Shown here piece after piece: positions 38,487 through 50,863 of a stretch of DNA of 64,000 nt. The stretch comes from Glandiceps talaboti (Eukaryota; Hemichordata; Enteropneusta; Spengelidae). Under the pieces are notes generated by a model that saw nothing but the letters and a program-made list of their open reading frames with translations, had not been told where the DNA came from and did not search any database. The stretch spans positions 32,172,455 to 32,236,454 of the forward strand of contig NC_135551.1 in assembly GCF_964340395.1 (NCBI RefSeq), written 5' to 3'. Both the position numbers and the translations under genes were made by a program. Position 1 is the first letter of the stretch. Every line of letters starts with the position of its first letter.

Positions 38487-38610
38487 TATGTCCCCAATAA
38501 AAGAATGATCCTATCTATAAATCTTTGAATGGGTCTACGATAATACTAATGAGAGAACCTGGGATTGAAAGTCTGGCCTTTAACACCCATAAAGACTGAC
38601 ATGAATATCT
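38487..38610 (-). mobile_element. Short dispersed repeat, SINE-like remnant (copy A)
   Basis: On the minus strand it reads gttaaaggccagactttcaa, then tcccaggttctctcattag. A second copy at about 43.0 kb shares ttaaaggcca and ttcaatcccaggttct. The shared block loosely resembles a tRNA B-box (consensus ggttcgaatcc), which suggests a tRNA-derived SINE. No A-box or tail is clear. The relation between copies is seen; the SINE origin is inference. Confidence 0.4.
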
Positions 38611-38686
38611 TTTCAACCTCATGACTTTTTAAAGCAAAGTGACTTAGCTTGGACAAAGTTAGTCTAGAGGCTATCTGTGGCTTTGA

Positions 38687-38827
<141 letters not shown>

Positions 38828-39500
38828 AGACTAGACTAGGAAAAAGTGAGATATTTATGTGGAGTATATTCTTCTTCAGTTCACCCTCTGTACGATGCAA
38901 AATGATGCTAATCTAACTTTACATTTATGCAAATTCTGAATTTTACACCAACCAATATGACTGAAGTTCAGCATTTGGAGAATATCGTATGATATCCTGA
39001 ATAATGAATTATTCATGATATCAATTTATTTTGCAGCCACTACTACGTCAGACAGATCAAGATAGATAGTAGTATATAATGAGAGAAGTTGAGAACTAGA
39101 TACATAAATCACATTAATCAGGGTATTATCACTCACTAACCATGATATGTAGCTTGTTGTCGTTCTCATGAACTGATAAACAGTGGAGATGAATACAGAT
39201 GAACTACACTGTCACTATTTCCACACAAAGGATTCACTTTTAAATGACTAATTGGAGATTGTGTCCATGACTTGCATATAGTTTCAAAACTTTTCTATCT
39301 ATTTGTAGGATGTCTTAGACTACACAGGAACATAGTGATCACAACAAGTACATCATTCTATGGAATATTTTCCTTTTGAAAAGTTACATCTCCTAAATCA
39401 TTTACTTTCCATAACATTTCCTGTCATATTGATGAGAAAAGAAAAAATTGAGAATTTGATTTATCAAATATTAATGATTACAAGGGTAGCTAATACTTGT
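38828..39500. other. Unannotated stretch with 32 bp palindrome
   Basis: gatatcctgaataat at 38991 is mirrored by attattcatgatatc ending at 39022, one mismatch. Otherwise nothing seen. Confidence 0.5.
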
Positions 39501-39931
39501 ACCGTGTACAACTTAGTAAAATTCATCCAATGGGTAGGCACCGTGTACAACTTAGTAAAATTCATCCAATGGGTAGGCACCGTGTACAACTTAGTAAAAT
39601 TCATCCAATGGGTAGGCACCGTGTACAACTTAGTAAAATTCATCCAATGGGTAGGCACCGTGTACAACTTAGTAAAATTCATCCAATGGGTAGGCACCGT
39701 GTACAACTTAGTAAAATTCATCCAATGGGTAGGCACTGTGTACAACTAGTAAAATTCATCCAATGGGTAGGCACCGTGTACAACTTAGTAAAATTCATCC
39801 AATGGGTAGGCTCCGTGTACAACTTAGTAAAATTCATCCAATGGGTAGGCACCGTGTACAACTTAGTAAAATTCATCCAATGGGTAGGCACCGTGTACAA
39901 ATTAGTAAAATTCATCCAATGGGTAGGCTCC
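39501..39931. repeat. 39 bp minisatellite, 11 copies
   Basis: Each unit contains acttagtaaaattcatccaa and tgggtaggcaccgtgtac. One unit near 39749 has lost a base (38 bp), which shifts the frame. This is why the plus-strand frames (Val-Gln-Leu-Ser-Lys and Tyr-Asn-Leu-Val-Lys repeats) swap partway. The 13-codon period explains the long open frames on both strands. Confidence 0.96.
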
Positions 39932-40308
39932 TTTTCAAATGTACGATGAAAAATTGAGAACATGTGTATAGTCATTCACAATATATATCTTTGTAATTAA
40001 ACTCTAAAACCTCAGTGAAAACACTGTTGAATATTGGCATTGTAGATCTTGATCAAATCTCCTAAGTTCTAACAAATAAGTATGTTTTGCAGTAATCTGT
40101 ATCAATCAGCACTCACAAGAACAGACTGGTTAGGTTTGAACTGATATCACGATATCTTTATACAGACTAATTTTGTGTTCAAAGCAAATTTGAGGATGCT
40201 TACAACCTTGTATCAACACTTGATAATAGAGTTGTTAAAATTACTTGTTTAAGTTATCACAAGACAATTCTAATATTGACACTGATTTAAGTTGCCAAGT
40301 ACCAGATA
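39932..40308. other. Unannotated stretch
   Basis: Single-copy-looking AT-rich sequence between two repeats. Confidence 0.35.
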
Positions 40309-40344
40309 ACAGACAGACAGACAGACAGACAGACAGAGAGACAT

Positions 40345-40383
<39 letters not shown>

Positions 40384-40396
40384 CACAGACAGACAG
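40309..40396. repeat. (AGAC)n microsatellite
   Basis: About 20 agac tetranucleotides with gagagacata and cacac interruptions. Confidence 0.95.
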
Positions 40397-40973
40397 AAGC
40401 ACCTGTGATTATCACTCCCAGCATGCACTATTCCATTTATAACAACTTTCAAAAGTCACTGTGGTAAATTTACTTTGTAACATACAAGGTGAGATGACTC
40501 AGAAAAAGTAAAAACTAAAGTCATTTACTAAACGGAAGAATTCATGAGTAAATGAATGAACAGACGTGAATAAATCAATCAATTAATCAATTGAGAAGAT
40601 AGGTAACATGGTAAATTTGGCAAGTGTCATGATACAGTGACAACTAGAAATGCTTGTACTAAGAATGATAGAATGTTATGACCTCTAATTTAAAGACGTA
40701 CACATACAGTAGGCCGTGTGTGTGTGTGTATGGCTGACAGACATGCAAATCATCCCATGATTGATGACTTTCAAGAGTTCAGTACTCTAAATTGAAAATT
40801 TACAATATCAGAGTCAAGGCCATGCAGACTGAGGACCTTCCCCTCTTACTACCAGATGTGTGAAGGAAAAATGAGACACAAATTTCACAAATATTTACTA
40901 ACACTTTTCAGTAAATATTTTGCTATGAATGCACTGTACAGTGTAAACATGTTGTACAATTGTTGACAAAGTT
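40397..40973. other. Unannotated stretch
   Basis: A short gtgtgtgtgt run sits near 40719. No frame or other repeat found. Confidence 0.35.
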
Positions 40974-41993
40974 ATCTGTGATTTTGCTTCGCTGTCTTAC
41001 TAACTGCTTGTAATGCTAGCAATTAAATGTGGTTTGAAAATTACAAGCTCAAACTGACTGGTTTGAAAAAAAATGCACTCAAACTGATTGGTCACAATGG
41101 GGAGTGATAACGTATGTCAAGATAACCAAGTGGGTTTTGTGGCGTAATTGCAGTCTAGAGGGTGGGGAACCAACCATTTCTAAGGAAAAGAATGCATGCA
41201 TACACACGGGGTCACAGGTTTCACTTAAAGAACTTTGTTATGATAACGCAAGTCAAAAAATAATGTACAACACTCAGTAAGGCTAAAGAATTAAATAAAT
41301 TCTAGTACATTGCATGTAACATGGTGGCAACTTAATTAAAGTCACAACTAAGAGTTCAGGTTGTCTCCCGACACGTGCACGTATGCGTTGTTCGTGTGAA
41401 TTACTTACAAGTTCGGTACTATAGTATAGAATTACTTTCGTCGAGTGAATCCAAAGCATTCACACACTATTGTTTGGGTTGCAGTTAGCGTTTCAGCATG
41501 CCAGCCCATAGCAGGATTCCACAAAGTTCTACCGTGCACAGTTAGTGTACACTTTCAGGGTCCATACAGCAACAAAAACCAGCCAAGATGATGTTTGGTC
41601 ATCAGCCAGCGAAGCAAAAGTGACCCATTCCACGAGGACAGGTTTCTCTGACCTTTGTATAGTGCCCTATCCACCACCAACCACCTGTACTCTAATATGC
41701 TAATAATAGCCACCAACCATCCTATTAAATTTACATAAAAGGGATACCGACAGACTAAGGGTCAGTCTTGTATACTTAACAAAATTCACCTGGTGTCAAC
41801 GTAGGTCAGCCTAATTGACTGTATTGATGTCACTATATATGCCACTGTTGAGACGAGCACAAGAGCAACATAATTTACATATCATGTAAATATCTACAAA
41901 CAAATAAATGCCATTGGGTGTGTAGCTAAATAAATCATTTGCCACTGCTAGCATGACAAGCAGTTAGTTAGAGAGCAAAGCAAAATCACAGAT
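40974..41993. mobile_element. TIR element, about 1.02 kb, 50 bp inverted ends
   Basis: The left end 40974-41023 and the reverse complement of the right end 41944-41993 align without gaps over 50 bp with five mismatches. Shared words include atctgtgattttgctt and actaactgcttgt. Inside are a ~30 bp direct repeat (ctcaaactga near 41049 and 41076) and a CpG-richer patch at 41370-41520 with cacgtgcacgt. There is also a tiny frame from 41588 (MMFGHQPAKQK, then stop). No transposase ORF is present, so a non-autonomous DNA transposon is the simplest reading. The CpG-rich patch could instead be a host promoter bracketed by chance, which I think less likely. No clear target duplication. Confidence 0.7.
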
Positions 41994-42937
41994 CGAGGCT
42001 ATGGCAAAGGTTTGGTAAATCACTTTTTTACACTTTTAAACAAATTCTTAGATATGAATATATTGTAAAAGACATGCTTTATTGTTGATGTACAAAACAG
42101 TGGCAAGATACCACTATGTGGCAAAAATTGTAATAAAAATAAAGAGTTTGGTTAATATGTTGGAAGGAAAATGTACTTTGCTGGAAAAATAGGTATCCAC
42201 ACCTGAAAGTGATTGTGACCTGGTAAACTATGTATCAATCACTGCAAGTTGTTGATAAAAATCATCAATAGGCCATGTAATAGGCAATGACTGTGGACAA
42301 AACAATTGCAGTAGTTTTCATCCAATGGATTATTCTTTAGAAGAGATTTAATCTGATGAAGGTAATGGAAATTGTACGTCATAGATAAGCCTTAACTACC
42401 AACCAAATCTGATTGTCAAAGGTAAGTCATGACTGCCTACAATCAATGAACAAATTGTCATTCCCTCAGTCAAGTCTAAAATAAAAAAGTGTTCCCAAAT
42501 TCATCCTAGTAAATGACTATACTTATTCAAAAGAGGATTATATTGGTTAAAGTCTAATTTATTAATGAAAAAAAGAAAAGTATGTCCAAACTGTTGTAAA
42601 AATGTATTAGTTTTATATGACTTCATATGAGTTTTCTTTTGGTCAAAGTCTGTTTTTATTAATTCAGGACAAAATGTATGACTGTGTTGATAGTTAGTTT
42701 CATGACTTCTAAGATAATGCTAATAGCCTAAATGTGTTCTTCCTGTGCAAAGTATTATCTTGAGTCACAGTGTACTATTGGTTTTACATAGTATTTGAAC
42801 AATTATTTGACTTCAATGGTGCCTTTTTATATTTAAGATGTCTGAGGTTTCAGGAAGAACTGTACACAGACCACTGAAACTGTTTAAAGGCCAAGTTTGG
42901 ATCAGGATTAACATGTAGGTGTGAAACAAAGTTGTCT
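41994..42937. other. Unannotated stretch
   Basis: AT-rich, no frame over 60 codons, no repeats noticed. Confidence 0.4.
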
Positions 42938-43100
42938 AGCAGAGTTATACTAAAACAAAAACATGACCCAATATAATCCTTACAATTCCACTTATAAGAT
43001 AAGTTACCAATGCAAGAACCTGGGATTGAAACCATGGCCTTTAAAGTGGTCTTGTTAATTAAGTCCCCTTGTGACAACTCCTCTGGTAGACACTGCACTG
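42938..43100 (-). mobile_element. Short dispersed repeat, SINE-like remnant (copy B)
   Basis: On the minus strand: ctttaaaggccatggtttca, then atcccaggttcttgcattgg. The block ggtttcaatcc matches the Pol III B-box consensus at 9 of 11 positions. Copy A at 38.5 kb is in the same orientation. The upstream minus-strand sequence (gtctaccagaggagt) could be a decayed A-box, but this is weak. Confidence 0.4.
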
Positions 43101-43833
43101 GCTATTATGATTTCATTTCAAAGTGAATGCATGACTGTGATATTTGGTTAATGTTCAAGTTGATAGAATTACGGATTACACTTGACAAATGGGCGATAAG
43201 GATTTTCAATCTGGTGATTTCATTACCATTTTGATGACTATGTGTCTGTATTGAACTACCTGATTTATGTCACTACTTCCAAACTAACTTCACTTACTGA
43301 ATCTCATTACTTTAATTCGTTATAGCTATACGTAATTCAGGTTGTATTGCAGTAAATAGTTCATAGGAAAGGTACAAGTCTTCTAAGAATAAAACTTTTT
43401 CAAACTAGTATAAATAAAGTGCGTTGGTGAGGACAATCTTTTAGATGGTGGTTTTCCATTTGCACTGGTAAGTGAAAATGTATAAATAGCTGGCATTTAA
43501 TACTACATATGACACAAACTATAATTCAAAATAGGATTATTGTTTACGTACATAACTTGTATTCTCATGTAGGTCAAACAAGAATGAATTTTTGTTGTTG
43601 AGAACATTAATCCAACTCTTGTGGGTGCAAATCTAAATTTATTCTCACCAATTCTCTGACTCTGTGAGTACAAAATGTCCCAAATATTTTGTAAATCTTG
43701 TGTCTTTTTGTACAAATTTACAAATGATAAAATGTTAATTAAAAGTAGGGAAGTAAAAATGTGGGCAAACTACCAGATGTAGAAAATCTGTAACTATTCA
43801 TACCAATATAATACACAGATTTCAGTTGAAGTT
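43101..43833. other. Unannotated stretch
   Basis: An unrecognised 70-codon minus frame at 43503-43715. Nothing else seen. Confidence 0.35.
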
Positions 43834-45098
43834 CAAAGCTGATATAAAGGTGAAGCAGAAGGTGCATTCCTGTATGACAAGTATACACAAAGCTGATAAG
43901 GTGAAGCAGAAGGTGTATTCCTATATGACAGATAAACAAAGCTAATAAGGTGAAGCAGAAGGTGTATTCCTGTATGACAAGTATACACAAAGCTGATAAG
44001 GTGAAGCAGAAGGTGTATTCCTGTATAACAGATAAACAAAGCTAATAAGGTGAAGCAGAAGGTGTATTCCTGTATGACAAGTATACACAAAGCTAATAAG
44101 GTGAAGCAGGTGTATTCCTGTATGACAGGTATATAAAGCTAATAAGGTGAAGCAGAAGGTGTATTCCTGTATGACAGATACACAAAGCTAATAAGGTGAA
44201 GCAGAAGGTGTAGTCCTGTATGACAAGTATACACAAAGCTAATAAGGTGAAGCAGAAGGTGTATTCCTGTATGACAAGTATACACAAAGCTGATAAGGTG
44301 AAGCAGAAGGTGTATTCCTGTATGACAAGTATACACAAAGCTGATAAGGTGAAGCAGAAGGTGTATTCGTGTATGACAGATACACAAAGCTGATAAGGTG
44401 AAGCAGAAGGTGTATTCCTATATGACAGATACACAAAGCTAATAAGGTGAAGCAGAAGGTGTATTCCTGTATGACAAGTATACACAAAGCTGATAAGGTG
44501 AAGCAGAAGATGTATTCCTATATGACAGGTATATGCAAAGCTGATAAGGTGAAGCAGAAGGTGTATTCCTGTATGACAAGTATACACAAAGCTAATAAGG
44601 TGAAAAAGCAGAAGGTGTATTCCTATATGACAGATACACATAGGTGAAGCAGAAGGACTGTATTCCTGAATGACAAGTATACACAAAGCTGATAAGGTGA
44701 AGCAGAAGGTGTATTCCTGTATGACAAGTATACACAGGCTGATAAGGTGAAGCAGGTGTATTCCTGTATGACAAGTATGCACAGAGCTAATAAGGCAAAG
44801 CAGGTGTATTCCTGTATGACAAGTATACACAAAGCTAATAAGGTGAAGCAGAAGGTGTATTCGTTTATGACAGATACACAAAGCTAATAAGGTGAAGCAG
44901 AAGGTGTATTCCTGTATGACAGATACACAAAGCTAATAAGGTGAAGCAGAAGGTGTATTCCTTTATGACAGGTATACAAGCTGATAATTTGTTAAGGTGA
45001 AGCAGGTGGTATATTCCTGTATAACAGATAATGAGATATATATATACAAGCCGGTAAGGTGAAGCAGAAAGTGTATTCTTGTATGACAAGTATATGCA
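43834..45098. repeat. 49-51 bp minisatellite, about 26 units, variable length
   Basis: Units carry aaagctaataaggtgaagca, gaaggtgtattcctgtatga and either cagatacac (49 bp) or caagtatacac (51 bp). Short forms missing gaag (aagcaggtgtattcc) occur near 44108, 44752 and 44802. Edges are the most diverged, for example 44990-45060. Minus frames up to 262 codons read through the array as Cys-His-Thr-Gly-Ile-His repeats and are artefacts. Confidence 0.95.
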
Positions 45099-45190
45099 TT
45101 GCCATGAACTATATATATAGAACAGCAATAATATGGGATCTCAAATCAAGTCATAACTCAACCGTTAGATTTGTTTGTTTGACAGATATC

Positions 45191-45430
<240 letters not shown>

Positions 45431-45862
45431 GCACACACAATGCCACACTCTCTCTCTTTCACAAAAAGATATTGACAAGATTGATGTACCTTTAAGGTTT
45501 AATATATCAACCACATTGATATAGCAATGATAAAATATTCATGAATATATTAAGCTAAGGATATAATGCTGATGGCAACTCAAAAGAGGATTTTGAAAAA
45601 CAAAACTGAAAGCCCTCTAGGTCATACATGTACTTTAACATTAACATTTAAAATTGCCTTTAATTTCACCATTTTGCTTTTTGTAATATTGGGTTTTAAT
45701 TCTAGGGTTTAGTTTAGTTTAGTTTAATTTAAATTAGGAGCTATAAATTATATAAATCATAATTTGTATATTGACTAAATTTGAAATTGATTTAGCATTG
45801 TGAAATAGGAAAAGAAACCACATAAAATAATAAAGCCGCTTAGTTTGATACAACATTTATAG
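45431..45862. other. Unannotated stretch
   Basis: Contains a short tagtttagtttagttta repeat at about 45712. Otherwise plain AT-rich sequence. Confidence 0.4.
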
Positions 45863-45933
45863 CACCACCACTACTTACTACTACCACCACTACCACCACT
45901 ACCACCACTACCAGTACCACCACTACTACTACC

Positions 45934-45968
<35 letters not shown>

Positions 45969-45990
45969 CACTACCACCACCACCACCACT
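45863..45990. repeat. (ACC/ACT)n trinucleotide microsatellite
   Basis: cac, cta and ctt triplets over about 128 bp, with mixed accacc and actact blocks. Confidence 0.95.
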
Positions 45991-47079
45991 GAGTACTACT
46001 ACATTGAAATATAATGAATTCTAAGAAAACTTTCCATAACGATATATTTCGTTTGGTGGTGTCTGCATACAATATAATATGAAATACAATTATTCAAAAT
46101 CAAGCATTGCCTTCCTCACAATAATACTTTCTAACACTGTCTCCTATAATCTGGTTACAAAAGCATACTCCTAAACAGTACACACATAGTTTGTCTATCT
46201 GAATGTGTGAGCATGTGTACCTGTATGCATGCCTGCCTGCCTGTGCATACACTGATACATATAGCATTAGAATGCTGAAGATTCAGAGATGCATACAACA
46301 CCATGTATTTTTCATAAATAAAACCTATAATTACAAGTACTGATACATTTATCTGCCTTTTAAGATTCAGTCCACTTCTTTAAATCTTATCTCACCCTTC
46401 CTGAAATTTAAATCACAAAACATACTACAATATATCTAAATTATCACTCATCCATAATACTCTGACAAATTCAAAATTGATTAAAAAATAACACTGCAAA
46501 ATGATTCCGAGTAAAAGTTATGAATTATTGGCTTTGTTAAGCCTATGTGATACGTCATGCATCCACTCTGCATCATTTGAAGAGTGGAAATGCATTAAAG
46601 TTAGTTCCAAACCATAACCCCAATGGCTTTAAGGACACACAATTCTATCTTCTCATGCCCATCTGTATGTAAATTACATTCTCTTTTCAAAGACCTTGTG
46701 AAAATTCCCTACCTACTTACAGCAGATAAGGCTTTATTCATTTTGAGAATGCAAACTATGAGACAGTCTATTTGGGATTTTATGAAATCTGTATCTAGTC
46801 ATACAGATGCTTGAACAAAACCTTCAGACTAGAAATGCCAGTAATCAGGAAATACATTCCCTCGGTGTTCTTAAAGGCCACAAACAGCTGCTTAGATGTA
46901 TAAATAATTTTCAATAAGCTTTTGTGAAAGCTGGGATTGAGGAAGTAACTCTGAAAGGAATTTTCTTCTTGTTAGGTTTCTTATAGGTTTCAGTCATCAA
47001 TTCTTACATCAAGTAGTATGAGCTAGTTGAGTGTCCTCGGTGTGAAGATGCCATTAAAAATGACGACGATGGCACAGAT
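45991..47079. other. Unannotated stretch
   Basis: The 63-codon frame at 46623-46814 (+) is not recognisable. At the 3' edge a frame from 47017 reads YELVECPRCEDAIKNDDDGT and runs on into the next repeat. It has a CxxC pair and a Lys/Asp-rich tail but no usable splice sites were found. Confidence 0.35.
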
Positions 47080-47106
47080 TTGTCTTGTCTTGTCTTGTCT
47101 TGTCTG
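47080..47106. repeat. (TTGTC)n pentanucleotide repeat
   Basis: Five perfect ttgtc units. Confidence 0.92.
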
Positions 47107-49179
47107 ATGATTCAGATGTAGACAGATTCATCTCAAGTATATGTACAGTGATGTTCCTATACAGTGATGTAAATCTTTCTTGGCTAGTTTGTTTTTGATT
47201 GCTTCAACTTTGGCTTCAACACTTCAATTATTTCTACAAATCTACAAGTGGTGAGGAGGGAGCCAATTAAAAATCTCTGTCTTCTGTGAGTTCATTGCAT
47301 GCAAGAGAATTAGATGAGAAATATCTAATATGTATAATGCCAGACACTGCATAGACTGTCAGAATCAACTAATGTAACACTTGTACCACACACATCTAGT
47401 TATTTCAGTTGTCATCTAGCAAAAGCCAAAAGTACTATACTACTAGCCTGCTAAGGATGAAATATAATGACGTGGCATCATTTCACAACACCATAGGATT
47501 GTGTAGTTTACACAATGTTCACATAGTTATTTTACAGCTACAATTTGGCTATCATTTAGAAAGTATTGTAAACTTTTTTTTCAATCTAGATATAAATAAT
47601 AATACTTCGCTGAATTCAGAAGCTGCATAAATAATCACCTCAATTTTCAGAAGTAAATCTCTAGTATGTGCTGGGGAGGGTTTTTTTTAAATACTTTTTT
47701 ATTTTTTATTTTTATTACTTTCATTGACAAATCAAAATGATGTAAATGAGAGTCAAAAGTTTCAACTTATTCGTTATGGTAACTGCATGATTATTATAAA
47801 ATTTGTTTGAAAATATAATTTTTTTGTCTACAAGTTCTGGCAGGACAGAATATGCATGCCTACATTGTGAACCAGGTTGTTATCACCTATTTCAGTAATA
47901 TGCCTGTATTATTTCTCCATTTACAACTGATAAATTGCATTAACCTAGTCAGGACAATAAAAAATCCAGGTAGAGCTATGAGTGCATTGAGAGGTCATGA
48001 TAGAATCAGACAAATTACTCATAATATAGGGTGAGATATAAGATCCAAATCTCCACAACACAACTATAAATCTTCTTTATGACTTCAATCTGGCTCATTT
48101 AACATGATAGCCATTTCAGTCCACAGGGGAGACTGGTTTGGAAACAAAGAGTTTATGCTCCATATCAGTAAAAGGTGATTTACATTTCCACACCCATTAG
48201 CAATCTTCACACCCACTGAAAGTTTTCCTAATAAATCAAGGTAACCTTTAGTAGACTTCAGACCATGTCAGGAAAGGTGATCATGTAAGATTAGTAACAA
48301 AGACCTTACATTTAGTGCCCCCCCCCCCCTCTGATTTGTATCACATCTTAATTTCTTTCTCCATTTTTTTATATGAAATATCCCATGAAGTCAATCATAT
48401 TTGAAATGGTTTCCCTATTCTTAGATAACAGATTTTAAACCAGAGATTCTAAATAGTTTACTTTAAATTATCATATATATGGTGAAGAGGTTTTTTGCCG
48501 AAGAGCTATGGAGTCTTAAATTCCAAGTTGATTGACATCTTCCCAACAGCAGAATAACCATTCTATGCTAAAATGAATTTATGGCATTGTACAGTATATT
48601 GGAAGAAGACTGGGCACTGACTTATTACATATAGCGATATTGACAGCATAGGTTGATAAAAAGTAATATCAGACTATAAATTGTATAATTGTCAGGTTAT
48701 CAAATATTAATGAGAGAAAGTATACCAACAACATACAGGACTGGTGCACTTTTACAAATTGTGCCAACAAACTAGAAATATTTGTTTTATCATTGGACAA
48801 AAATCCTAACTATTAAATTGATATCCTATTTATGCACATAAAAGACTTTACTACCTCACTGGAAACTACGTCATTTTATGTAAATTTGTGAATATTAAAA
48901 TAATGAGGAAATTTAACACAAAAAACATTCTTACCTATCTTAATGACCTATTTATGCATTGCCTACAGTGTTTTTATTATGTTTGGAGACCTTCCATGGT
49001 ATTTGACTTAGAGGGGAACACACTTGAATTTGAAACAGCCAGTACTAATTAAAAACATTGGGAAACTTTGTTAAGTGCCTGTATCTCTTTCTCAGGAACT
49101 CTGGCATTTTTACCTCCTTAACTCCTATGGCAGGCAGGAAGACATGCTTGTAATTATACATTTGTGCATACTCACGCAT

Positions 49180-49182
<3 letters not shown>
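47107..49182. other. Long AT-rich stretch, no gene seen
   Basis: A 12 C run lies at 48318-48329. Frames of 60-73 codons at 47409-47630 and 47852-48034 (+) are not recognisable. Confidence 0.45.

Positions 49183-49229
<47 letters not shown>
49183..49229. repeat. (CA)n microsatellite
   Basis: 47 bp of pure CA. The 101- and 115-codon frames that cross it on the two strands depend on the repeat. Confidence 0.97.
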
Positions 49230-49231
<2 letters not shown>

Positions 49232-49834
49232 TAATTACAATTACATGCACACATACACAACACAACACACCACATAACTCCCTTTATAATTCCTCCATAA
49301 ATCTTATACAAAACAACACTGTTTTTTTTATATGGCTTGTGATTATCTACATGCCATCTCACCATCTGCTTGTAAATTAAACTGCACATCAAAGCTTACA
49401 TTATAAGTTACAACTGCTGTATAAAACACATTCATTTCTACAGTGACAGTTCTAGAGAGAGTTTAGTTAACTTTCTCAATATACGAGACAAATCAATAGT
49501 GAAAACTTAAATATGCTTGTTATCTGATCAAATACATTCCATATCAATATGGTAAGACATGGATGACTTGGTTGGCTTCAATACTTACAATCTGAATTCT
49601 ATGAGACCAGTATATTGATTATGCTGGCTTACATCTCTGGAAGTGATTATTTCTCACCGAGTCTGATCATGTGACTATACACTCACTACTGAATAGTTCC
49701 AGTTTTCATATTGATAGAGGATTATAACAAGCTTATTAAAGTCATATGTCCTATTTTAACTTTCAAATCCTATTTTATTAAATTGGTAAGATGCCTCGAA
49801 TTGTATTATCTATGGGAAACTCAACATTGTTTTC
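49230..49834. other. Unannotated stretch
   Basis: Imperfect acacaacacaacacacc follows the CA tract. No other feature. Confidence 0.35.
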
Positions 49835-50115
49835 TGATACTTTTTCATATTCATAATTCGTAGGGTTTTCTCATACTTTTTTCATATTTATATTTCTCAT
49901 GTTTTTTCTGTTACTTTTCTCATATTCACAATTCTCATAGTATCATTACAATTTACACCTCCACTCACATGGTTTAGTTATAAACCACTTTGGCATCCAG
50001 ACTATAATTCTCAGTGTACTGTTACTTTTTCATATTCATAATTATGTGCTTCCTGTTATTATTTTCATATTCATAATTATCAGTTTACTGGTACTTTTTT
50101 CATATTCACAATTAA
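49835..50115. repeat. Degenerate T-rich repeat
   Basis: A motif like tttttcatattcataatt recurs irregularly about six times (near 49843, 49877, 49915, 50025, 50064 and 50096). The units are strongly diverged, so this is an old array. Confidence 0.65.
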
Positions 50116-50505
50116 TAGATTTCCAGCCAATTTAACTTCTTTTTTTTTTTTAACAATTTTATATGGCTTTCCATTTGTCTTATTGACCATTACCTTATAA
50201 ATCTACAATGTAGTAGTAGTCTAGATACAATGTTCAGTAGTATAGCCATGTCCTCACCTGAATCGATTCACACTGAATTGTTTCAGTTTAGGCCAGTTTC
50301 TGTCCTCAAAGACAACTAAGCAAATTGTTAACTTACACTGTTGCTAGCTTTTACAAAGGTTTTGGACCGATTTACTTTGAATCAATTTGAAGCCCTCAGA
50401 TGGTTGAAAACCAATTCACCTAAATCAGTTCAAAGCAGTTTTAGTGCAAGTGTATACAGGAGAACCTACTTTGATTCAATTTCGAATCAATTCAAAATTC
50501 TACAT
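50116..50505. other. Unannotated stretch
   Basis: gaatcgattc, gaatcaattt and gaatcaattc cluster at 50260-50495. They may be a decayed repeat, but no regular spacing was found. Confidence 0.35.
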
Positions 50506-50863
50506 GGGGACTGGACTTGTGTGTTCTTGACCACAGCTAGTGGGGACTGGTCTTGTGTTTCCTTGACCACAGCTAGTGGGGACTGGGCTTGTGTGTCCTT
50601 GACCACAGCTAGTGGGGACTGGTCTTGTGTTTCCTTGACCACAGCTAGTGGGGACTGGGCCTGTGTGTCCTTGACCACAGCTAGTGGGGACTGGGCTTGT
50701 GTGTCCTTGACCACAGCTAGTGGGGACTGGGCTTGTGTGTCCTTGACCACAGCTATAGTGGTGACTGGGCTTGTGTGTCCTTGACCACAGCTAGTGGGGA
50801 CTGGGCCTGTGTGTCCTTGACCACAGCTAGTGGGGACTGGGCTTGTGTCCTTGACCACAGCTA
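50506..50863. repeat. 36 bp minisatellite, about 10 copies
   Basis: Each unit contains ggggactgggcttgtgtgtc then cttgaccacagctagt. Some units read tcttgtgtttc, alternating early in the array with the gcttgtgtgtc form. One unit is 39 bp (agctatagtggtgac) and the last has lost 4 bases. The 12-codon period leaves frames open on both strands. Confidence 0.95.

Noticed and set aside
39464-39975. Repeat protein candidates on both strands at the 39 bp array
   Set aside because: The period is 13 codons, so frames stay open by arithmetic; one unit has a 1 bp loss that swaps the frame.
41340-41640. Host gene promoter and first exon (MMFGHQPAKQK)
   Set aside because: The frame is only 11 codons, its donor is weak, and the region lies within an element with 50 bp TIRs.
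44093-44881. 262-codon minus-strand ORF rich in Cys-His
   Set aside because: Derived from the ~49 bp array; unit length changes shift the frame repeatedly. The Cys-His pattern is not a zinc-finger spacing.
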